From positions 32,207,660-32,271,659 of the forward strand of contig NC_023756.2 in the NCBI RefSeq assembly GCF_000499845.2: a stretch of DNA of 64,000 nucleotides, read 5' to 3'. The position numbers and the translations under genes are program-made. Below the pieces are notes generated by a model. It was not told the DNA's origin. It was given only the letters and a program-made list of their open reading frames with translations, and ran no database searches. Positions 1-11,057 of this stretch are shown piece by piece. Numbering within the stretch: position 1 is the stretch's first letter; each line of letters starts with the position of its first letter. The stretch is from Phaseolus vulgaris. Its lineage: Eukaryota > Streptophyta > Magnoliopsida > Fabales > Fabaceae.

Positions 1-82
1 ATTACCTTATATAAGGATGTAATACGATAATTTCAAACAACAAATTTTATAAGAAAAGAAAACAAAAAAATGTTTTGAAATC

Positions 83-960
83 TGTACCGACCAGGTCATC
101 AGGTGTGATGACGTGGACAAGAGAAAGGTAGGTGGTCAAGAAGTCAACGTAGTTGCCGTATGTAGAAGCGGCGTTCTGCAGTATAAATAATCGGTTATCG
201 CCGAGATATGTCACCGCCAAGATGGATCATCGCCCATCGCCCAAGAGAAGCATCGCGCAGAAGTAAGACGTCGCCGAGTGTAGACATCGCCCCAAAGTAA
301 GACATCGCCCTAAAGTTGGGTGGCGGCACTGTGGGACCCTCGTGCTCATTAAAGATATCCAGGGAAGGCTGCATGCATGACGTGTGATTAGTTAGGACAC
401 CCACGGAGTATGAGGGCGCGAGAGATACAGCGCTTAAGTTAAAGCCCAAGTGGCCGCAAGGTTATACATTGCACTCCAGATAAGGGAAGTCCATGGGCCG
501 GATACGCTAAGATCCTAAAGATAGCGGCGCAAGGACCTTCTCCAAGGAACCCTAGATAATAGCAAGCAACGCATAGGTAAACCCTAGTTTTCACCTATAT
601 AAAGGGCGCGAAGAGCCCTAGTAAGGTACGCTTTCACAGTTACACGGGTTTTCACCCAGTTCTCATATAGACGCTTTCATAGTTATACAGAGCACTAAAC
701 CCTAGTTGTTCTTGACGGCACACCCAGCTGTGAGCACAAGGCAATTAGGGCAACACAGTTCCAGTCATTGAGATAATCATACAGTCTCTAGTCACTTTGG
801 TGTTTCTCGCTAGCTGACTTGATCGTCGGAGTGCAAACGGCCGCGAGGGCGCCCCTTTGTTCTTCTTTTTCAGGTACTCGTAGACAAGGCAGAACGAAGG
901 TGCTCTAGCTCGTGGGGACAAGCCACTCATAAAGACGACCCAGGTCAACCGGCCGGAACA
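83..960 (+). mobile_element. Solo LTR of a Tat-type Ty3/gypsy element
   Basis: An 878-bp LTR without an internal region. It starts TGTACCGACC and ends GGCCGGAACA. The 5-bp direct repeat AAATC flanks it at 78-82 and 961-965, a perfect target-site duplication. Its start, overall layout and last ~60 bp resemble the 799-bp LTR at 37,583 (TGTACCGCCC start, a 'GGTCAAC..GG' near the end), so it belongs to a related but distinct Tat subfamily. A solo LTR with intact TSD is the usual product of recombination between the two LTRs of one element. Orientation is plus, from its TATA box. Confidence 0.85.
596..603 (+). promoter_or_regulatory. TATA box of the solo LTR
   Basis: TATATAAA followed by a GC-rich stretch, about 510 bp into the LTR, in the position where the Tat LTR at 37,583 also has TATATAA. 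The predicted transcript start is some 30 bp downstream. Confidence 0.5.
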
Positions 961-965
961 AAATC

Positions 966-1518
966 ATTCTTGAAGATTGAGTTTGCTTCTTAGATCATTC
1001 TTGAACTAATGTCCTCTGGGTTTACATTTACGTTGTGCTTCATCTATAAAAGTCCAAGTGTATTCAAACCTTTATTCTTTCATTGTATTTTGTTGTTGTA
1101 GATTAGAATATGGTTTTTCAATTTCTGTTGTGTGGTTAAGAGTGTGTGTGTTCTTGTAGGATTCAATATCAACACTCTTGATTGTTTCTTTTGTAAACGT
1201 TTGTATTTAGTTTAGTGAATCCTCAGTGGTTTTGTTGAGGATTGGATGTAGCTCTTGGTGTAAGAGTGAATTAGTATAAATCCCCTCTACAATTTCTCTA
1301 TCTCTCTCTGGTATCTGTTTTATATGTTGCTTTAAAAATGTTATGCATTTAAATCAATCGATTAAATCCACATAACAATTAGTTTATATTTTGAATATAT
1401 GTTTGTTGTGCTTTTTATAATCGGTTGAACGAATAAATCAATTAGTTGATTTTATTAAGTTTTTAATCTAATTTCAGTTTTATCTTTTGCAAACAATTCA
1501 GTCCCCTCTATTCTAACA
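966..1518 (+). mobile_element. 3' part of a Maximus/SIRE-like Copia LTR
   Basis: This stretch carries the typical 3' half of such LTRs: 'GGATGTAGCTCTTGGTGTAA', a 'GAATTAGTATAAA' block, and an end in CCCCTCTATTCTAACA. The complete LTR at 31,155-32,615 has the same blocks ('GGATGTAGCTCT', 'CAGTATAAA', 'CCCTCCCCTCTTG', 'TTCTAACA'). Just after the LTR end, GGGTATTAGAAA (about 1,522) looks like a decayed initiator-Met tRNA primer site. The solo LTR sits at its left side. The body of the element is not seen to the right. Confidence 0.6.
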
Positions 1519-2870
1519 CGCGGGTATTAGAAAAGGTTGGATCCTACCATTTCAAACTTTTTTAACACTGTCTGTAAGAAGATTTTAAATTTTTTCTATT
1601 TTGATTATTCTGTATGCAGATTTTGATTATTTTAATTGTGGTTTGCGATGAACTACTAGAAATTTTGGTTGGTCTGTACGAGAACTGTAGTTATTTGGTC
1701 CAAGTATATGATTATGGTGTTTATAACATCTGTTTTATAATAAATGGAGACTTGAATGGTTTAACCTATGCCAGATATTTATTTCTGTTTTGGTTAAATT
1801 AGCCTTAATCTTCATCTAATTTATAGTTTTGAATAACATTTCCACAGATTATTGAAAGCAGTTGGAATCCTAACTTGATTATTTTACACAAAGAACTAAG
1901 TATATACTTTTTGCACAAAACCCATATAAGTATTTGGTTTCTCTTAAGGTCTCAAACTTTGTTTTTTCATATGCAGTTTGGATAGTATTCATTGGTCATA
2001 TCTCATAAACCCAAATAAATGAACTGTAATCTGGATGAAAAATTTAAATGTGATAAATATAATGTTTCCTTATAAGGTATATCTAAAAACTAATCCTACT
2101 TAGGTTTTATGTGTAAAAAATATTATACTTCTTTGATTTGGCAAGTTTGGCGTACACCACATGTCACTGATATCTAATATAATACATCATATAATTTCTC
2201 CAATTACATTGATCCTATTACTTTTTATGCAATCTTTAATTAATTTATATATGTATACACACATTTATTTTATGTAGAAATAAAAAAAATTATAAATATT
2301 TTTTTAAATGAACTTTTTATTATATTTCTTCATATTTAGAAAAATATTAAATTAAACTTAAAAAAGGAACACAATTTTTAATACTTAAAATATGCAGATA
2401 TTATCATTGGAATCTTAAAAAATGGTATGCAATTTTTAGGATGGTGATGATGGGAAATTCTTTTCTACGTAGTATGAAGAGGGAAAACAAACCAGTGCAC
2501 CATATTTCTCTTAAACTTGAGTATTTGTTTTTCGTTACCTTTTACTTTTTCAGTATTTGGATGGGTATCCTTGAACTCATTTTATATGATATTTATATAG
2601 AATAAAAACTGGTTTATTTGTAGTGTGTACACTGGAGGCAGCAAAGTTGTCATTTCCATTTTATAGTTTCTTAATAAAGATAGTAATGGATATTTTAATC
2701 TCGTCTTCGATTTTAATACTCATAAATATTAACATACTCGTGACAATTGATGTGTAACTTAATAACTTTTCTCTCCGATTCATTTTGATTTACTTCAATA
2801 ATATATATATAATAAAATTATAAATACGGAAAGCTATAAAATATGAATACTAATAGTTCTTTAAAGTGAT
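1519..2870. other. AT-rich sequence, nothing recognised
   Basis: After a possible decayed primer site the sequence is AT-rich with only short chance ORFs (for example 62 codons at 1,614). No coding motif, terminal repeat or RNA gene was recognised. Confidence 0.6.
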
Positions 2871-2933
2871 CATTAATGCAATATTAACGATAAATAATTT
2901 AAGGTTAATAAAATCTGAATTAATAACCAACAT
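2871..2933. repeat. ~62-bp terminal direct repeat, left copy
   Basis: This copy matches 5,938-5,999 with a few substitutions (shared core TAATGCAATATTAAC ... TCTGAATTAATAAC). Directly to its right, read on the minus strand, lies AATTAAGGGAGAATG, a polypurine-tract-like run followed by TGTTGG. It is therefore best read as the start of the 3' LTR of the minus-strand Copia element. Only about 62-66 bp are shared, so the LTRs are either very short or truncated. Confidence 0.5.
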
Positions 2934-2939
2934 TCTCCC

Positions 2940-3858
2940 TTAATTTTGATTTGGAATAACCTTCATGCCCAACAAATCTATTAACTTGATGAAAGCATTG
3001 ATCTTCAATGACTTAAAAACATAAAGACATAAAATTAGCAAATCTCCATAATCATTAGTCTTTACATAAAGACCATGATCTGATGCACATTTTTTGAATC
3101 CAGTGGCGTAAAGAAATGAATCAATCATTTTGTTCCAAGCTCTTGGTGCCTGTTTAAGACCATATAAATCTTTAGTTAGTCTGTACACCTTTTCCTCTTT
3201 TTCAAATTGTATTAAACCCGACGACTGTTTTACATAAACCTCTTCATCAAGTCGGTCGTTTAGAAACAAAGACTTGACGTTCATTTGGTGAATTTTACAT
3301 TGCCTTTGTGTAGCTAAAGCAATGATTAATCTCACTGTTTCCATTCCAGCTACATGAGAAAAATATTTCTTCGTAATCATAGTCTTTTTTTTGGTCGAAT
3401 CCCTTTGCCACCAACCTTGCCTTGTATCTATCAATCTCACCATTTGCTTTCACTTTAATCTTGTACACCCACTTCACAACAATTGCTTTGTGTCCTTTTG
3501 GAAGATCAGTGAGCTGCCATGTATTGTTTTTCTCAATCCCCATCAATTCTCCATTCACAGCCTCTTGCCATTTGGGGTGTTGAATGGCATCTGCAAGTCT
3601 CATGGGTTCTGAATCTGCAAGAAAAGCAAAGTGAACCAAATCTCCATTGTCATCAATTTCATCATCAAGATTTACTTTGCAATCTTGAAAGTGTACAGGT
3701 TGTCGTTGCTGCCTTCTTGGTCGCTCCATCATAGTTGCAATTGGAGGTGCAACTTCAGATTGAATTACAACTTCAGGTTGAACTGCAGGTGCTTCAAGAG
3801 TGACTCCATCTTCCATATCATCGTCCAAAACGTAAATATATCGTTTTGTCGAATCCAT
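2940..3858 (-). pseudogene. Copia reverse transcriptase fragment
   Basis: Frames read KAIVVKWVYKIKVKANGEID and RYKARLVAKGFDQK, then QMNVKSLFLNDRLDEEVYVK and LTKDLYGLKQAPRAWN. These are conserved blocks of Ty1/copia RT (the DVKSAFLNG and YGLKQAPRAW motifs). The two blocks lie in different frames, joined near 3,300-3,440. Just after LCLYV the catalytic YVDD region is lost and the frame jumps to LGMKVIPNQN, which normally lies some 60 residues downstream. Translation then ends next to the polypurine tract. RNase H is absent. The protein would have copied element RNA into DNA in virus-like particles; this copy is dead. Confidence 0.85.
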
Positions 3859-5120
3859 TTCAGTTGTTGCATTCCATTGCCATTCCTCATCTTAGGCAAA
3901 TGTAAGATTATGACTGATAATCACATTCTTTGTCATTGGATTGTACAGTTTGTATCCCCCATGCTTATATCCAATGAAAATGGTCTTCACTGCCTTATCA
4001 TCCAACTTCGATCTTGCTTGGGGACATGAGCATAACTAATTGACCCAAATACCTTCAAGTGCTGCACATTGGGTTTGAATCCACTCCATGCCTCAATCAG
4101 AGTTGTGTTAGGAACACTCCGAGTGGGTGATCTGTTTATCAAATATACCACACATGTTACGGCCTCAGCCCAAAAATAATTTTCCATACCTTTCGTTGTA
4201 AGCATGCTCCTCGCCATGTCCATGATTGTTCTATTCTTTCTCTCGGCAACTTCGTTGTGTTGAGGTGTGTAGGGACAAGTTATGTTATGTTGCAACCCAA
4301 GTTCTTCACATTGCCTCTTGAACTCATTAGACTTGTACTCACCCCCTCCATCACTACGCACCATCTTAATTAGTCTGTCACTCTGTCTTTCAACAAATGC
4401 TATAAATATTTTAAAGCAATGGAATACCTCATCCTTGCTTTTCAATAGATAAATTGAAAAATCATCAATAAAGGATAAAAAATATTTATTACCTCCAATT
4501 GATGACATGTTCATCGGGCCACAAACATCTATATGAACAAGCTCCAAAATAAATTTCGCACCCCAAGGCTCCTTAACAAATAGTATCCTGTGATTCTTTC
4601 CAAAAATGCAAGTCTCACACAATTGATCAGGGTGATGAATATGGGGTAAGCGATTCACTAAATTTCGTTTGGAGAGATTTTCCAAACTCTGAAAATTTAA
4701 GTGCCCAAAGCGTAAATGCCACAACCACGATTCATTATTTACTATTGCATTCAAACACTTGAAATCATCCATATGAAAATCTACTAGAAACATGCGATTT
4801 TTTGATAAAAATGTTTTAAGAATAAAATTACCTTTTTTATCAAAAATTGAGAATTTATTTTTAACTATGTGCATCACGTAACCCTTTTCGGTCAGCTGTC
4901 CCATACTCAATAGATTACTTTCCATATTAGGTACATAGAAAACATCATAGATGTACCTGTGATCACCATTCTTCAATGTGATAAGAATGCACCCTTTTCC
5001 AATCACAGGAACGAACCTGCCATCACCGAATTTCACTTTTGTGCGAAATGAATCATCCGAATATGCAAATAGCTCCTTCTGACCACACAAATGATTCGTG
5101 CAACCTATATCCAATTCCAA
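3859..5120 (-). pseudogene. Copia protease C-terminal part, GAG-pre-integrase and integrase
   Basis: A 377-codon frame starts inside the protease (DIGCTNHLCG, equivalent to the usual D-[ST]-G-C-S-NH motif). It continues through the GAG-pre-integrase zinc region (LWHLRFGHLNF ... LCETCIFGK) and the integrase core: HIDVCGPM, RSDGGGEYKSNEF and TPQHNEVAERKNRTI supply the D, D and E. Near 4,010 a one-base shift breaks the frame. The integrase tail (AVKTIFIGYKHGGYKLYNP) continues in another frame to an in-frame TAA near 3,893. Integrase would insert the cDNA; here it is truncated by mutation. Confidence 0.85.
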
Positions 5121-5122
5121 GT

Positions 5123-5930
5123 CTAATTGTTTGGAGTTTCATTTGATGTGATTGTCATTAGTATTACATGATTCTCTTCATCTTGTTCGTGATTACTATC
5201 TTCTTTAGCACAATTGGCAGCATGATTATCACCTTTTGATCTGCACTCATTTGCATGATGGCCGCGTTTATGGCAGTTATAACACTCCACATTTGATTTA
5301 TTATACATGCCTCCTCGTCCTCCGCTATCATGTCCTCCGCGCCAAGAGTTATTTGAACTTGGATTGTGATTGGAACCAATGCTGTTTTGCTCAGCGCCTC
5401 CATGATTTTGGCCACCACGACCTTTGCTAGAATAGCTATCACCATGTCCCCGTCCTTTGCCTCGTGAACTACCGTGTTTATGATAGGAGCTACCAATTGA
5501 GGTTTGTGCTTGTAAAGCCTTGTCAATTGGTTTTTCAATCTTAATGCCATTTATCCGTTGCTCATGCACTCGTAGGAACCAGACAATAACCTTACTATCA
5601 TTGTTCAAATGTCATTGGCCTCTTCAATTGCGGCAACATGTTCAAATCTGGGAGTTAAAGACCTCAAAATCTTCTCCACCTTTGCCTGCTCTGAATGTGT
5701 TTCACCATTGCTCTTCATCTGATTTGTCAAGGCAAGAACTTTATTTATATAGACATCAACAGTCTCTGTGGTTTCCATCTGCAACCGTTCATATTGACAT
5801 CTTTGGGTTTGAAAACGCACTCTCTTGATGTTGTCATCACCTTTATAATTGGTTGACAAAAAATGATCTAAGCCTCACTTGTTGTTGCTCCTTCTATCAC
5901 CTCAAACGTCTTGTCATTCATCTCTTGATA
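5123..5930 (-). pseudogene. Copia gag (nucleocapsid) remnant
   Basis: The frames give YKGDDNIKRVRFQTQRCQYE and KVEKILRSLTPRFEHVAAIE, typical of the UBN2/gag domain of plant Copia elements. After a stop and a frame change near 5,605 come HEQRINGIKIEKPIDKALQA, a Gly/Ser-rich tract, and the CCHC zinc knuckle CYNCHKRGHHANEC. The first recognisable gag residues (MNDKTFEVIEG, about 5,920) correspond to the middle of the domain, so the N-terminal part is deleted. An extra stop and shift lie near 5,865. Confidence 0.8.
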
Positions 5931-6004
5931 GCGTTAGTTATTAATGCAATATTAACCGTAAATAATTTAAGAATAATAAAATCTGAATTAATAACTAACG
6001 CTAT
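5928..6004. repeat. Right copy of the Copia terminal repeat, bounded by an 18-bp inverted repeat
   Basis: 5,938-5,999 matches the left copy at 2,871-2,933. It is also bounded by a perfect 18-bp inverted repeat, ATAGCGTTAGTTATTAAT (5,928-5,945) and its complement (5,987-6,004). The inner side abuts gag coding sequence rather than a clear primer-binding site. Confidence 0.55.
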
Positions 6005-6494
6005 TGATTTTATTAATTATTTAATTTTTTTATCGGTAATTTCATATTAAAAATTTTGTGAAAATGTATAATTTTATGTTAGACTCTTTATTTTGTTAGT
6101 CCGTGTTTTGAGGTGATTTTAGTTTTCAAATATTGTTTCTCTCAGTTGGGTTTGAATTATTTCTATTAATTTTATTTTTTAAATGTTGTTGTTGTCAATT
6201 AATTTTGGATTTGTTGAATTGAATTTAGTTTTAAAATATTATTGTTGATATTTGGATTTTGATTTGAATTTTACAATTGAAATGGAAATACATTTCAAAT
6301 TGAATTTTATTTCCTTTAAAAATCTATAAGAAACTCTAAATTATATATATTTTTTCAATTATATTAGCATGGATCAAACTTATTTAAATAAATAATATTT
6401 TTTAACATTTTTCTTTAAAGGTTTACTCAAAATCATTTATTTTTTCTTTTAAGTTAAGGTTACTTCCTCAAAGTAATAATTTTATTTTGTTATT

Positions 6495-6777
6495 TCATTA
6501 CAAGAAAATTATGGAATAAAAACTAATTTTAGAAATAAAAAGTAATTAGTTGCTATAGTAACTAAATTAGAGATTATTTTAGAAACTAATTTTTTTTTTA
6601 AATTAGTTTTTATTATTATTAAATAGTTTTTAAATTGATATTTAATTAGATTTTAACTATCAATTATTTAGAAACTAATTTTTTTTAATCTCTAAAATAG
6701 TTTTTAATTTAATCATTATATAAAAACTAATTATTTTTTTGTCTCTAAAATTGTTTTCTATTATAATTTTTTTAGTA
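6495..6777. mobile_element. CACTA-type MITE (283 bp)
   Basis: The left end is CATTACAAGAAAATTATGG. The reverse complement of the right end is TACTAAAAAAATTATAATAG, so these are inverted termini of the CACTACAAGAAAAT type with one changed base at each tip. TTT flanks both sides (6,492-6,494 and 6,778-6,780). Inside are many internal inverted repeats such as AACTAATTTTAGA. The equivalent position in copy 2 (about 20,085-20,105) lacks it. It encodes nothing and would depend on a CACTA transposase in trans. Confidence 0.7.
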
Positions 6778-8024
6778 TTTTTTTATTAGGTAGATGAAGC
6801 TCACATATAACTGTTTTCTTTTCTGTTAAGATTCACCAAACCATCTCAAATGAATTAATATATTTTTTCAAATGAGTGTAGATTTGATCTGACACAAACT
6901 TTTATTTTTATTTTTTTTAATAACATGTGTTTTTAAAATTTATTCTAAAAATTTTATTTATATATTTTTTTTTATTGTATGTAGCCGACACTATTAACGT
7001 CTCAATGATAAATTATAACTTCCAACCTTTTTAGCGTGGTTTTTTTCTTTGTACAGAAGTTATGCAATAGTATTAGTTTTTTTTTTTTTTTAGTCATTTC
7101 TTGACCGAGTCTAATATGCTACTTTATTATATGTTTACTTTATTGAACTAATCTAATAAATTATATGATTGATTTATATTGAATTCATGTTACTACTTTC
7201 TCTAAATTATATTTGTTAATACAATAACTTCTTCATTATGTTTTATTTTTATAGAGAATTTCAAAGATAATAAAATTTTAGAGAAATAAAAGTTCTAAAA
7301 AAATTAAATATCACCATCTGTAATATATTTACAATCTTTTTATTTATTTAAAATGTGTCTATAGCAGAAACACACATGGCACACCTGCTTAGTTTAGCTT
7401 CCATTTTCTCAATTCCACTTCCCAAAGCTCACAAATATCAAGTTTGTGAGTTGAGGAAAGTTATTGTAAGTTGCAAGAAAATGTTATTCGAATAAAAAAT
7501 AAATTGCTTGTCCTGAAAATTATAAAGATATATCCCGAAAACTCTCACAATGGGTTATGATAATATGATTACTACCAATTTCGTTATATTTAAACTTCCT
7601 TCTGGGCCACTCTACTAATTAAATTCTTAATCGGTCACCCATTTCCCATTCCCTTAATTTAAGTACCAGACCATCAACACTACACATTCATTATTCAACA
7701 CACTTAACTAAGGGAGAGAGAGTGTTTCTTAAAGATTGAAAATAACGAGATTTATACTAACAAAAACAAAAACAATTAATATTACATTCAAAACTCAAAT
7801 TACACTTTGAAACTTTTTCTTCTTCTTGCATCATAATTACTATGAAATGTTGCGTTACATTGAGAATTTAAGATCACACTTACCTTTACAAATCATCAAT
7901 AAATGTTTCTCTTATTCTCCTTTAATCCTTTTCATCATAACTCTCAAATCTTCTATTAAATTTGCATTCATCCTAAAGATAACAACTCATTTTGGATTCC
8001 TTTTACCATCTATTATTTAAGCTG

Positions 8025-8260
8025 AGAATGAAGCTGGTAAAGTTATGCAGAAGAAGAAGCTTCAGAGACTATGAAAGGCTAATTTGTGAAAGTTGGCAAA
8101 GCATGGGTACCAGATTTTGATGAGGCCACCAGGGAACATAATGAAATCGAGGCTTTAGACGGTTGTTACCATATTGCTTCATCCTACACACAAACCCATT
8201 TTCCATGAAGTTGGTAAAGTTATGCAGAAGAAGTTTTAGAGACTATGAAAGGGTAAGTTC
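8025..8260 (+). repeat. Short coding-like module, 1.3 copies
   Basis: A module around 'GAAGTTGGTAAAGTTATGCA' and 'GGGTACCAGATTTTGATGAG' is present once in full, with the start of a second unit from about 8,205. Copy 2 of the large duplication carries two full tandem units (21,010-21,365). One frame reads VPDFDEATREHNEIEALDGC. I do not recognise the protein. It could be a captured exon. Confidence 0.45.
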
Positions 8261-8967
8261 TACAAACAAAATGTATGTATCACTAAAAAATCCAATGTCC
8301 TACAAACGAAATATTATTTAAGTTAAATAACTAAGAGGAAAAACAACAAGAAAAACTTTGGATTTAACTAATCAAATCCTTATATATAGAATACCTTTGA
8401 CAATTTTCCTTGATTTGATTTTGAGATAAATCTCATCACTCTTTCGAAAAGTTTATGTACGTCTTCGCCGTTTTCATCTTCGTCCATGCTGCTCGCTATT
8501 TATCTAAACTCTAAATGTTCAAATAGTTATAAAATCACTTTTGTCGTAGATTAAAATTCGACAACATTAATGAGAAAACTATATGAATCCCCGCTTTATA
8601 TAGACGAAAAAAAGATGAGTAGATCAATGGAAAAAGATTAATATTAATTTTTTTAACTCATTTTAAATTGATTATTTAAATAGATTTAAAATAAGAATAT
8701 TAATTAATGTAAGCATTTAATTATTAGTTAATGTCATTAATGTAATAAATTAATATATGCATTATATTATTTATGTTATATCATAAAATAGATCAATACA
8801 TATATTAATGTAACATAGATTTATTTATTTATTCATTTAATTATTTGTGTAAAATATTAATATATTCATTAATTTAGTGCATTATATAATTAATATTATA
8901 AAACTTGACTAGTCACATCTCCAAAATATCTCTCTTTTTCTTTCTCTCAACAAGCACGCATAGGAAC

Positions 8968-9393
8968 CACTACAAGAAAATCATTAAATAGTAACCAAAT
9001 ATAGAGACAAAAAATAATTAGTCATTATATTAACCAAGTTAATAATAATTTAGAGACTAAAACATTATTCATATCTAAAGTGGTTTCTATTATTAATAAA
9101 TATTTATAAAATGGTTTCTAAATTAGCTATTTAAGTTTTAGCACTAATATTTTAGATTTTAAATTGGTTTTTAAAAGACTAATAGAGACTAATTTAGAAT
9201 ATAAAGTAGTAAGTAGCTAATGGTTAAATACCAATTTAGAAATTATTTTATAAATTTTTATTAATAATAGAAACTACTTTAGATACCAATAATTTTTTTA
9301 ATTTATAAAATAGTTTCTAATATAATCAAATAGTAACTAATTATTTCGATCTCTAAATTAATATTAGTTTTTATTTAATGATTTTTTTTAATG
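8968..9393. mobile_element. CACTA-type MITE (426 bp)
   Basis: The left end is CACTACAAGAAAATCATT. The right end, complemented, is CATTAAAAAAAATCATTAAA (CACTAAAAAAAATCAT in the copy-2 remnant). The 3-bp duplication AAC lies at 8,965-8,967 and 9,394-9,396. It is the same family as the element at 6,495. Copy 2 keeps only its last ~55 bp (22,146-22,200). Confidence 0.75.
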
Positions 9394-10068
9394 AACATGA
9401 ATGAGGTGAGATGAGTGGGTTTAATCCCTAAGGTAAAAATCCATCTACATTCCCTCCTTACCCAATACGTATAATGTTTTTGCTCTATTCATCCCATAGG
9501 AAAATTGTTAAATTTGTGTTCCTTGTTGTTCCAAATATTAACTAAATATTTTTTTCATAAAAAATAAAAATCGCACCAAAGAAAACATGATATTATCAAG
9601 TATTTAATGTAAAAAAGATAAACATCTTCTTTTCTCCAATATCAAATATGAAAAAATGAATTATAATTACATAAATATTTATTGAAAGAATCAAATAACA
9701 ATTAAAAGTCAAATAATCATAGAAAGAAGTATTGGGATAGGTATGTGACTGGAGAATAAAGAGAACAAGTTCATTTGTTATCCCTACACACGTTCGCACA
9801 CACATCTTGTGCATAACTTTTTTCTTAACTTGCAATATTATTTACTCTCGTACTAAGTATGATCATAAAAGAAAACATGCCATAAAATCGTATATTAGGG
9901 TTAGTTAATATTCACACAATATCATTCACATGATATAATTATTTTACAAACCTTAACTCACTAGTGTCAAGATAGTTGTTTGCAAAAGCATTATCACAAC
10001 AATGATGGATGAACCTCCCTTTATTTTTCACCACTTGAGTGATATCTTAATAATCTTGATTTAAACTA

Positions 10069-10251
10069 TTAGTGGATTCTTGTACTCAATATTTTGACCA
10101 TTAGGGTCATGTTATCATCATACACCCATAAAGATCCATCATCGAAATCACATTGATTGAAGCACCCTTCAAGCATCAACAGGAGATTGAAAAGAACTTC
10201 AAACGTTTCCCCAAGCTTCAAAAGAGAAAATTGAGATGTATCAACTTCCAA
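10069..10251 (-). other. Conserved coding-like segment, unknown
   Basis: The minus frame contains DTSQFSLLKLGETFEVLFNL and DDGSLWVYDDNM. The copy-2 equivalent (23,331-23,516) keeps the frame (LLKLEETFEVLLNLLMLEGC, DDGPLWVYDDNM) despite substitutions and a 3-bp in-frame indel. I do not recognise a family. It may be an exon trapped in the repeat. Confidence 0.3.
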
Positions 10252-10280
10252 GGAATGCTCCTTGGTGGAGAACCTATGAG

Positions 10281-10378
10281 AAGAATACTTCCATTTTTAA
10301 GTGACTTTGAAAAATAAGAAGACAAACTTTTATGCAAGTTCATCATTTCCAAATTCACTTAAAAATGGGAGTATTCTT
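10281..10378. repeat. Hairpin with 24-bp arms
   Basis: The arms 10,281-10,304 and 10,355-10,378 pair with one mismatch (left arm begins AAGAATACTTCCATTTTT) around a 50-nt loop. Copy 2 keeps the structure at 23,522-23,619. Confidence 0.65.
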
Positions 10379-10586
10379 GAAGGAGGTCTTCAAGAGATAA
10401 TTTTTTCTCTTCTTGTCTTAGTTTCCATCTTGTCCATCTTCACTTGAGTTTAAGATATTTTTATATCAATATTTTTTTGTTCTTAATTGGTTCAATTGTT
10501 TGTTCCATTCTTGAATTAATGATAAGGATTTCCTATTGCATGTTTTAAAATTCTAGTCTTAGATTTTTAACCTTGTTTACTTAGCT

Positions 10587-11000
10587 TTAACTTTTGAATC
10601 CTCCATGACGTGGCGTGTTTTGTGTGACTAAGTTGGGCGATGTCTTCAAAGTGTTAGGTGAGGGAGTTAAGTGAGGTTCAGAGTGTTGTTCTGAGTTAGA
10701 ATTTGTAGTGGGGTTGGGTTCGGTGAGTTGAGTTGAGGTTTTTAGTTCTCTAACGATGCAAAGCAGTGAAACATGGAAAATGGGGTGGATTCGTGAGGTG
10801 GTGGGTAAGTGGAGTTCATAATTGGCGACGCCTATATGGAAAAGGATTTCGCATGGCCCTGAGTAATGTGGGTTGAGTTTTTGGCACTTGCACTCCACAA
10901 ACTGTTGACGGTATGGTTGGAGGTGAACTCATACCTAGTCGTTAATGTTGAAGGTGTGATTAGTACGATGACTATTAGCTTGGTCACACATACGATGTTT
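10587..11000 (-). pseudogene. Ty3/gypsy integrase C-terminal fragment (copy 1)
   Basis: The minus frame reads ECKCQKLNPHYSGPCEILFH, then GVANYELHLPTTSRIHPIFH and VSLLCI. This is the conserved tail of gypsy integrases (KLSPRYYGPF..I..VAYKL.LP..S.IHPVFHVS). Upstream coding degrades towards 11,000. The counterpart at 24,068-24,556 is longer. No other domain of this element is nearby. Confidence 0.7.
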
Positions 11001-11057
11001 GATAACTATTTTACAATAAAGATATCACATCAAAAAGTAATAATTTGTATATCTTAA

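Larger units (their letters stand above)
2934..5933 (-). mobile_element. Internally deleted Ty1/copia element
   Basis: The minus-strand order gag - protease - integrase - RT is that of Ty1/copia. The first part of gag and the C-terminal part of RT plus all of RNase H are missing, although a polypurine-like tract follows directly. About 62-66-bp direct repeats flank it. Several stops and frameshifts interrupt each domain, so it cannot encode working proteins. No target duplication was found. Confidence 0.8.

Noticed and set aside
5918..5933. CTATCAAGAGATG as a Copia primer-binding site
   Set aside because: It translates as the start of conserved gag (YQEMNDKTFEVIEG), so it is coding sequence next to a deletion rather than a clear primer site.
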